Shown: piece by piece, positions 10,701-15,636 of the stretch | How positions within the stretch are numbered: the first letter of the stretch is position 1 | Layout of the letters: each line of letters starts with the position of its first letter | Source of the DNA: Phoronis ovalis | Lineage: Eukaryota > Phoronida > Phoronidae | Direction: 5' to 3' | DNA: 15,636 nucleotides | Assembly: GCA_028565635.1 (NCBI GenBank) | Contig: JAOXYB010022214.1 | Location: 1,351-16,986, forward strand | The notes under the pieces: model-generated | What the model was told of the DNA's origin: nothing | Databases searched by the model: none | Seen by the model: only the letters and a program-made list of their open reading frames with translations | Translations under genes and position numbers: made by a program

Positions 10701-13700
10701 CATGATATGACGTTTAGCTTGATACAAAAATGTATGAAGTACAAAATGGACGCCAGCGATCGGGAAAATATTTTAGGGCAAAGAATTCCAAACGATTTAC
10801 CTGGCTCCTTGATTGCTGTTGCTGACGAATATCATGAATTCTTTGGCAATCGTTTTGCAAATGCTTACCTGATGAATGGCTTATCACAAAGCGATCATTT
10901 TAATGACAAGATCACCCAAGAAGAGCGAGATCAGCTGCTGTACTACTGGGCAGGAAGTGATCCTGATTGTCTGGCAAATGACAAGGATTACACTGAAGTA
11001 AATAACAAGGTATGTAGGATTGCATATCTCGAGTTACTGCCTGACTTGCAGAGGTATTTGGATGACGGGGGCCAGTCTTGGGCACAACAGTTGTATGATA
11101 AACTAATTTCGCCGGAGGTTTTGACAGGGTTAGCACTCTCTGAAGAAATTATGGAATCGACGTCTTTGATTCAAAAACAGTCAATGGTGCTGTATGCCTT
11201 GCATCCTGATGGCAATTTCGGTACTCAATTTTATGAAAAAATCATGGCTACTCGATTAAATGAAAATAGCTCTTACTTCCAAGGAAACTCTCAAGATGAA
11301 GAAAGGATGACAGAATTCGTCGGCGATTATTTAAAACAACTTATTATGCAGATCTTGAGTGGATCGGATGTTATTACATCTGAGATATCACAACAGCTGA
11401 ATCAAGAATTACACGACATGGCAACAGAACTCGGTATTGCCATTTCGAAAGATAACGAAGTCACTACTAATGCTATTATAAATGGTATTGGTATGCTCGT
11501 TAGCGAAACTATGAACTTTTTTAATTCGCAATCGGGACCTCTGTGGAACAAATTTACAAGTGGCATGAGCGAGTGGATTAAAAAAAATCCTTTAAAGGCC
11601 AAAACTGCCAAATTTTTTTCTAGCACGATGTGTATGGTTTTTTGGGGTATGAGCTTGGTCTATACTATAACAACATTTATGAACTGGAAGACACTAAAAC
11701 CAGAAGAGAAAGTTTCTCTTATAGCGAATACTATTGCTTTCACCTTCACAAGTATTTCCCGCATTCCAGATTTTTTAAAGGGAGTTCAAGCTGCATGCGT
11801 AAAAGGAAAGGCTCCTTTTAAAATGCTGCGAGATTGGATAAAAGCAAGACGAAATAAAGCAGTTGGTAATGGTGTGCAAATGGAAACGAACAACCTTGCA
11901 CAACGTGAGTATCTCTTTTTTCCCCTTGATATTACGCATGCGCTGTATCTAATGATTTAAAGTTTTCTAATTTTTGCTAACGTTGCTGTCTGTTCTTCTT
12001 CAATTTTTAAAAATATATTTAGTAAGAGATAATAATACATTACTAAATATTTCACCATTGAATATAAAAGAATATTAAATGATATACAATTAAACAGGTG
12101 CTTTCATGTGATATTTATATTTAGCGCTCACTGCGGAAGAAGGAATGGGAAGATCAGCTGCGGAGGCAGGAGCGGACGTTGCACAAACAACCACCAGGTG
12201 GAGCAGATTCTTTGCAATTACTGAAGCAATTGCTCGAATAACAACTGTATTGGCATTAGGAGCCGCAGCTGTAGCTATTGGGTTTCAAATCGCTAGGGAC
12301 TTTAAAAACGGCGCTTCTGTTGGTCAAAAAACGCTGGACATCTTACAGGTTAGTGTTGCTTCAATACCAAAACGAAGGTAAATTTACAGAATTTAAGGAT
12401 TAAAAAATATGAAATAGATATTTAATCTTTTTTGCACAACTTTACGCAGAATGTGGAAATAATTAACCTTGTAGTACAGTAATAGTATTGGTAGTGAATG
12501 TTAGACTGTCATGGTTAAGTAAACAGTAGGCTATCGAAAAAATCGGCTTATTTTGTGACTTTTCACTCTAACTTTGAAATAACAAAGAAACACACTCTCT
12601 ATAAGTAATTATAATTTCAATTTATTCGTTTGAAAGTAGTTGTTAGATGACCTGAAATTCAGCAATAATTCAAATAGTTTTAATTATGTAATCGAAGAAT
12701 ATCTTAGTCTTGGTAGCAGTCTTGTCAAGGTATCAAAATGTTGGCACTTTCTGCATTCAGTTTTTACGCGATTGTTTGTAAAGACTTCCTGGCACTCTTG
12801 CGCTTTACAAAGTATCGCGCGTTAATCATTGTATCTTCGCTGTGCGTTTTATCTGCATCAGAACATTACCATTAATTACTGTTTTAAATTTTAGATGTCA
12901 ACACATTAAGTGCCAGCTTTTTAATATCATACGGGAGCAGTAGTTTTGGGGACAATTGTGTTGCAGTATTTACTTGTTTGTGTTTAATTGCCTATGACCC
13001 TAGTTGCAGATACAACCAGGCGTATATTAGTTTACTGGTTATGTCAAAGTTGCTTGCATTGTTAGAATCACCAAAACGTTCCCGGAATTCTTCGTTTTGC
13101 AAAAAAGCAATACGTATCATAATCGAATTGGCTGAATCCCGATCAGCGGCTCCCACAATCAGTCTAAATTAATAATCTGGGATGAGTTTCATGTAACTTA
13201 TCGTATCTTTTTTGGACTTTACGATACACTTAAGACGACGCACGTTGTAAGGTAGCTTCGAGAAACCAACCACTGGATACCAATTCTCCATCCATGAATT
13301 TCTCGTATATCTTTCTCTCAAAAAAATGTATTTAGCTTTCAATGGTAGTAAAGCGACATCTATTTTTAGGAATATTTCATAAATACGAGGCAAGAACTCG
13401 TATTCAACAGAAGACGCTTCTGTTGAAAGGCCCTCTATTATTATTAAATAGTCTATAATACCACTATTCAAAGATGATTCTGTACAATTTATATTTCACG
13501 GAAAATAAAATAGGATGCGCTATTTGGATTTAGGCTTAATGTCAACAGTATCAAAGGATGCAGAGGGTGAATGACGAATACAGTCTCCAGCATATAAGTA
13601 CATACAATGCTTTGTTGACCATAACTAGGCAGATGCATAATTGGAATAAGTATTCGGCGCATAATTAATATAATGATGCATAATTAAAACGAACATGAAA

Positions 13701-14024
13701 TTATTTAATGGTATCTTTATTTCTTTGCAGGGCGTATGTATAGGGGTATCTTTTGTCGCTGCCGCTGCGGGTTTGTTTGTCGAGTCGGTTATGATCCCAG
13801 TTATCGGCATTGCCTGCGCTATAGTCGGCTTGGTTTTAGCCCTTGTTGATATATTTATGCATCGCGAAAAACCGAAACCAAAGCCGCTCCCGGCAGATGT
13901 GTACGTGGATGGTCCTGGAAAGACATTTGTGAGCGGATTGTCAAAACCAACTCAGCAGTGGATAGACGATTATCACAAGCATCACGTTAGCGATGACACG
14001 AATTCAAGTTCAAATGCAACTTAA
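4639..14024 (+). CDS. Multi-exon Hint-domain membrane protein (gene model)
   Basis: Join of 4639-4799, 6508-6742, 8421-11904, 12125-12348 and 13731-14024: 4398 bases, 1465 residues plus TAA. All four introns are GT..AG and the split codons agree at every junction (phases 2, 0, 1, 0). Order of parts in the protein: a helical, charged N-terminal region without a signal peptide (1-300); a Gly run (301-305); a Hint fold (about 356-515); a helical connector; a beta-rich region (about 600-820); a long helical region (about 870-1190); a membrane segment (about 1196-1220); and three Gly/Ala-rich hydrophobic segments (1332-1350, 1370-1387, 1389-1411) before a Lys/Pro tail. Hint folds cleave or splice their own backbone in inteins, Hedgehog proteins and bacterial secreted proteins. 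Here the substrate and partner are unknown. The architecture resembles, from memory only, large uncharacterised fungal and bacterial Hint proteins. No gene symbol can be given. Confidence 0.82.
4800..6507 (+). other. Intron 1 of the Hint gene
   Basis: A 1708-base intron, GTACTG ... tatttag, phase 2. It is AT-rich with no mobile element I can recognise. It carries a foldback at 6271-6305, whose 10-base arms aatgattgtt and aacaatcatt are complementary, and a near-palindrome around 6119-6143. An open frame at 5807-6004 has a hydrophobic translation but no exon borders or family resemblance. Confidence 0.68.
6508..6742 (+). CDS. Hint gene, coding exon 2
   Basis: The acceptor tatttag is followed by g, which completes the Arg codon left by exon 1. 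The remaining 78 codons read SVTLYEKAQDILDIADSYTA and on to VLMSVSLTK, residues 55-132 of the protein. The exon ends AAAG|GTAAAG, a good donor, in phase 0. It encodes a helical, charged region of unknown function. Base composition is clearly less AT-rich than the flanks, which supports coding. Reading past the donor meets TAA at once. Confidence 0.82.
7016..7067. repeat. Short foldback
   Basis: cctacaag (7016-7023) is complementary to cttgtagg (7060-7067), with a second inner pairing gtgta/tacac. It is intronic, and no function is evident. Confidence 0.5.
7211..7456. repeat. 20-bp minisatellite, 12 copies
   Basis: Twelve full head-to-tail copies of cttttatatgtacagggaag span 7211-7450, followed by a six-base partial copy. 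Only three copies differ, each by one base: copies 1 (7211-7230) and 8 (7351-7370) end in t rather than g, and copy 4 (7271-7290) has gcg for ggg. Because 20 is not a multiple of 3 and the unit has no stop in any + frame, all three + frames are open across the array and give repeating Phe/Tyr/Cys/Gly-type peptides. These are artefacts inside an intron, not genes. The near-identity suggests recent expansion or homogenisation. Confidence 0.97.
7527..7541. repeat. Perfect 6-bp-stem hairpin in a GC-rich patch
   Basis: gtctgc and gcagac flank a gaa loop, and a further gcgcaga follows within 15 bases. The patch stands out from the AT-rich intron and could be the remnant of a dispersed repeat. Confidence 0.5.
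7638..8046. mobile_element. MITE-like / foldback element with about 80-bp inverted repeats
   Basis: The left arm, 7638-7716, starts ttggct. The right arm, 7966-8046, ends agccaa and is its imperfect reverse complement throughout, with a perfect 24-base match between 7693-7716 and 7966-7989 at the inner end. The 249-base centre is AT-rich with no transposase reading frame, so the element would be non-autonomous. Some weaker pairing continues into the centre. I cannot fix target-site duplications because the left flank is a T run; the exact ends may be a few bases out. The superfamily is unassigned. Confidence 0.78.
8421..11904 (+). CDS. Hint gene, coding exon 3 (Hint, beta-rich and helical regions)
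   Basis: This is one 3484-base exon, residues 133-1293 plus one base. The frame opens directly after an acceptor (ctcgttttag), so the GTG at 8421 is an internal Val, not a start. It ends CAAC|GTGAGT with GT at 11905-11906. Encoded in order: a helical region; a Gly-rich turn (NPWGGGGG); the Hint domain from Cys 356; the motif YHANGYLVAVNYPEI closing it; a Lys-rich helical connector; a beta-rich segment with many aromatic residues; then a helical region with YYWAGSDPDC (973-982) and RYLDDGGQSWAQQLYDKL (1010-1027). Near the end is a hydrophobic segment, VFWGMSLVYTITTF. Reading on through the donor gives 18 more residues and then TAA at 11958. The exon is far longer than typical animal exons, which may hint at an intron-poor origin. 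Confidence 0.93.
9090..9569 (+). other. Hint (Hedgehog/intein) domain within exon 3
   Basis: Residues 356-515. The first block, GCFLGGTEVLLQNGSSVPID, matches the Hint N-terminal pattern: Cys nucleophile, Gly-Thr-x-Val strand, then a turn and Pro-Ile-Asp. The second block, FFLASHPFWTQHGW, supplies the conserved His (residue 421), but the Thr usual three residues before it is Leu. The last block, YGVHLREGPRSYHANGYLVA, matches the C-terminal Hint strands yet lacks the terminal His-Asn used by inteins for Asn cyclisation. By family rules this favours N-terminal thioester chemistry (Hedgehog-like cleavage) or an inactive fold over full splicing. Confidence 0.87.
11610..11684 (+). other. Predicted membrane segment in the Hint protein
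   Basis: About 25 residues (1196-1220), with a core of STMCMVFWGMSLVYTITTF, are hydrophobic and flanked by Lys-rich sequence on the N-terminal side. A second, weaker amphipathic stretch, SLIANTIAFTFTSI, follows. This call rests on composition by eye only. Confidence 0.5.
11905..12124 (+). other. Intron 3 of the Hint gene
   Basis: A short 220-base intron, GTGAGT ... atttatatttag, phase 1. If retained, it adds 18 residues and a stop at 11958-11960, which would remove all sequence encoded by exons 4 and 5. Confidence 0.82.
12125..12348 (+). CDS. Hint gene, coding exon 4 (hydrophobic segment)
   Basis: The acceptor ttatatttag is followed by cg, which completes a Pro codon begun in exon 3. The remaining 74 codons are residues 1295-1368: LTAEEGMGRSAAEAGADVAQ, then a basic stretch (TRWSRFFA) and the Gly/Ala hydrophobic segment ITTVLALGAAAVAIGFQIA (1332-1350), ending KTLDILQ. 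The donor is ACAG|GTTAGT, phase 0. The ATG at 12145 is internal. The hydrophobic segment is long enough to span or insert into a membrane. Confidence 0.85.
12349..13730 (+). other. Intron 4 of the Hint gene
   Basis: A 1382-base phase-0 intron, GTTAGT ... tatttctttgcag, with a strong polypyrimidine tract. It contains a minus-strand reading frame with one internal stop (12992-13495), listed separately. No other feature is visible. Confidence 0.8.
12992..13495 (-). other. Minus-strand frame with one internal stop, possible coding relic
   Basis: On the minus strand one frame is open for 108 codons (13495 to 13172), hits TAA (13169-13171), then continues in the same frame for 58 more codons to TAG at 12992-12994. 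The translation looks protein-like (for example KAKYIFLRERYTRNSWMENW before the stop and FLQNEEFRERFGDSNNASNF after it), but I recognise no family. It could be a decayed mobile-element or captured gene fragment. A frame this long is also roughly expected once by chance in a window of this size and composition, so support is weak. Confidence 0.2.
13731..14024 (+). CDS. Hint gene, terminal coding exon (hydrophobic hairpin and tail)
   Basis: It follows a strong acceptor (ttctttgcag) in phase 0 and encodes residues 1369-1465, ending at TAA 14022-14024. It begins GVCIGVSFVAAAAGLFVE, has a short break at Ser-Val-Met-Ile-Pro, then IGIACAIVGLVLALVDIFM: two adjacent hydrophobic segments forming a likely membrane hairpin. 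After that comes a basic Pro-Lys stretch (HREKPKPKPLP) and a polar tail ending in Ser/Asn residues. With the exon 4 segment it makes a C-terminal module of three hydrophobic helices, suited to membrane anchoring or insertion. The ATG at 13695 is upstream of the acceptor and intronic. Confidence 0.87.
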   Translation, partial: GVCIGVSFVAAAAGLFVESVMIPVIGIACAIVGLVLALVDIFMHREKPKPKPLPADVYVDGPGKTFVSGLSKPTQQWIDDYHKHHVSDDTNSSSNAT

Positions 14025-14946
14025 GTAATTTTAAAGGAAAACTTTAAGTGGAACATAATTTAAATATATGTATTTTATAATTTTAATTTTTGATCCAATT
14101 ATATTGAGGCTGATATTTCCTAATATAACAATTCGCTTTTATACATTTCTAATATTAACAACAGATGTTGAATACATGTTGTAGCTTTTAAACTTTTTTT
14201 TTATTATATCTATAGATGCAATTTAAAGATAGCTTATCTAAACAGTTGAAAAAAGATGAATACATTACAATTTGACAATTTTATGATTCCCGATTTTATT
14301 ACGACTATAGATACTTCATGTTTATAAACAGGTCCTATCGTCTTCGAATAAAACAACTGTTTGAACATAACCTGTTGGTCATTCTTAGTGTAAAAGTTGG
14401 AGTTTGATTGTAAAGGTGTTGAACAAAGGGAGCGAGGTGGAGTATTATTAATTTATCATACAAATTAAATGAAAAGTTCTATTTCCTTCCAAGTCAATGC
14501 AAATTCAACATGTTGCTTACAGCATGTTCAAAATAATATATTTTAGAATTTCACAATATAAGACACAACACTGCTAATTGAGTTCTCTTCATCATATGTA
14601 CAAATTCTTCAGTTTTGTGATTGCCTCGATTACTATGTAAAGTATCTTTGCATCTGCATTCTAGTATAGCTTCAGTTCAACCAATGCCCAAAATTACGAC
14701 TAAATGGACCTGTGAGCATGAATATCACAAAATACGTTCTGTGCATTTCACCAGATTGGAAATTATATCACACTTCTGGTTGTGTTCCTACACGTTATAG
14801 CTCATGAGAAAGTCTTAATTTCAAGTATCTAGAAAAATAGTGTCCACTAAATCGTGACTTCCACTCTCACAAGATATCCTGCCATCAATATGAAGACATA
14901 GGGTTATTACTCCATCCAACCGGAGAACTACTTAATTTTGACACAT
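14025..14946. other. 3' UTR and downstream flank
   Basis: The first 330 bases or so are probably the 3' UTR of the Hint gene. The rest is AT-rich with no open frame of interest and no recognised element. Confidence 0.5.
14347..14352 (+). terminator. Possible poly(A) signal of the Hint gene
   Basis: AATAAA lies 322 bases past the stop codon, the first exact match downstream, and is followed by a GT/T-rich stretch at about 14370-14425. Support is moderate at best. Confidence 0.4.
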
Positions 14947-15246
14947 ATCATCCATACACAATACCGTTAGCGCTATCAACAAGTGCAGCCACCTACAGAT
15001 AAGTTTGTGTCATAAATTATTAATCAATGTATTAATATTCTGGTGGAATTATGTCATCATATTATTTATTTTCCAACATTTGCTGCATACATCATCCATG
15101 TACACAATACCGTTTGCGCTATCAACAAGTGCAGCCACCTGGTGGTATGAGATTAGTATTTTTGTGTCATACATTATTAATCAACGTATTACTATTCTGG
15201 TAGAATTATTTCATCATATTATATATTTTCCAACATTTTTTTCAAA
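14947..15246. repeat. Two-copy tandem duplication of about 150 bp
   Basis: Copy 1 (about 14947-15090) and copy 2 (about 15091-15246) share atcatcca near the start, the block gcgctatcaacaagtgcagc, then gtgtcata.attattaatca and ttttccaacatt near the end. They differ by scattered substitutions and by an insertion of about 11 bases in the middle of copy 2. An 85-codon open frame spanning the junction (15005-15262) is a by-product. Confidence 0.9.
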
Positions 15247-15636
15247 CAATAGGTGTTTTTAATCCTAAAAATAGTTTTAAAAAAAATCCTTCCACTCCTC
15301 GAGACATTATATTTTGATGTTTACCTGAATCAGCTTCATAATTAATATTATTCATGCTGTCTTAATTCTGACTCACACATACGGTGCTGGTGTGAAATAG
15401 TATGGAAACATATTTAGAAATTAAATCCATGTCCTTGGATGAGGGTTTGCACCCGGCTTACATTTCACAGGCTCTATTGCTAACAATAGGCGTCTGATCA
15501 CAACATTTAACATGAGGCACGCTATAGAAATGGAATATATGATGCACTAGATAATTGAATTTATAGTTTCTTATTGCTTATTGTTCACATTAAGAATTTT
15601 GCACAAAACTTAACGGAACTAGTTTTTTTTACGAAA
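15247..15636. other. Right-edge flank, no gene seen
   Basis: AT-rich sequence with a slightly GC-richer patch at about 15425-15515 that includes a 6-bp-stem hairpin (ctattg/caatag, 15474-15489). No coding frame, splice-bounded exon or known element is visible. Confidence 0.5.

Noticed and set aside
8766-11626. Several minus-strand and off-frame ORFs of 61-109 codons across exon 3
   Set aside because: They are shadows of the long coding exon on the + strand and show no independent motifs.
11904-11960. C-terminus of the large protein at TAA 11958
   Set aside because: A GTGAGT donor at 11905 and in-phase downstream exons encoding hydrophobic segments fit better. The extra 18 residues are probably read-through of intron 3.

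Overview
The window is nuclear DNA from an animal, most likely a marine invertebrate and probably a bivalve or other lophotrochozoan. The supporting evidence is AT-rich non-coding sequence, spliceosomal introns with GT..AG borders, a metazoan-type SLC31 copper-transporter exon, a minisatellite and a short inverted-repeat transposon inside an intron, and frequent tacatgta-type words. The phylum is an inference; no RNA gene or species marker is present. There are no bacterial operons. Most of the long open frames are either exons read past their splice sites or chance.

Layout. (1) Positions 1-623 hold the last two exons of a + strand SLC31/Ctr-family copper transporter. They are joined across a 336-base intron in matching phase, and the gene starts left of the window. 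A possible poly(A) signal lies at 945-950. (2) About 624-4592 is AT-rich and has no convincing coding exon. It holds a 22-bp direct duplication, a 16-bp palindrome and a weakly supported non-coding first exon ending in a consensus donor at 2886. (3) Positions 4639-14024 hold one complete + strand gene of five coding exons (4639-4799, 6508-6742, 8421-11904, 12125-12348, 13731-14024). All four introns are GT..AG and all four junction phases agree. The model gives 1465 residues plus stop. (4) From 14025 to the right edge there is a 3' flank with a possible poly(A) signal at 14347-14352, a two-copy tandem duplication of about 150 bp and no gene I can support.

The large gene is the main interest. 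Its 3484-base third exon encodes a Hint (Hedgehog/intein-type) fold with the nucleophilic Cys in a G-C-F-L-G-G-T block and a later S-H-P-F histidine block. After it come a beta-rich region and a long helical region that I cannot assign to a named family. The protein ends in a membrane segment and, from two separate exons, three more Gly/Ala-rich hydrophobic segments with a basic Pro-Lys tail. I see no Hedgehog signalling domain and no N-terminal signal peptide. This is a Hint-containing animal protein of unusual architecture, possibly acquired from microbes and later given introns. That origin is inference.

Nothing links the two genes functionally; they appear to be neighbours in the same orientation. 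The introns of the large gene carry mobile and repeat DNA: a 12-copy 20-bp minisatellite (7211-7456), a foldback/MITE-like element (7638-8046) and a minus-strand reading frame with one internal stop (12992-13495).
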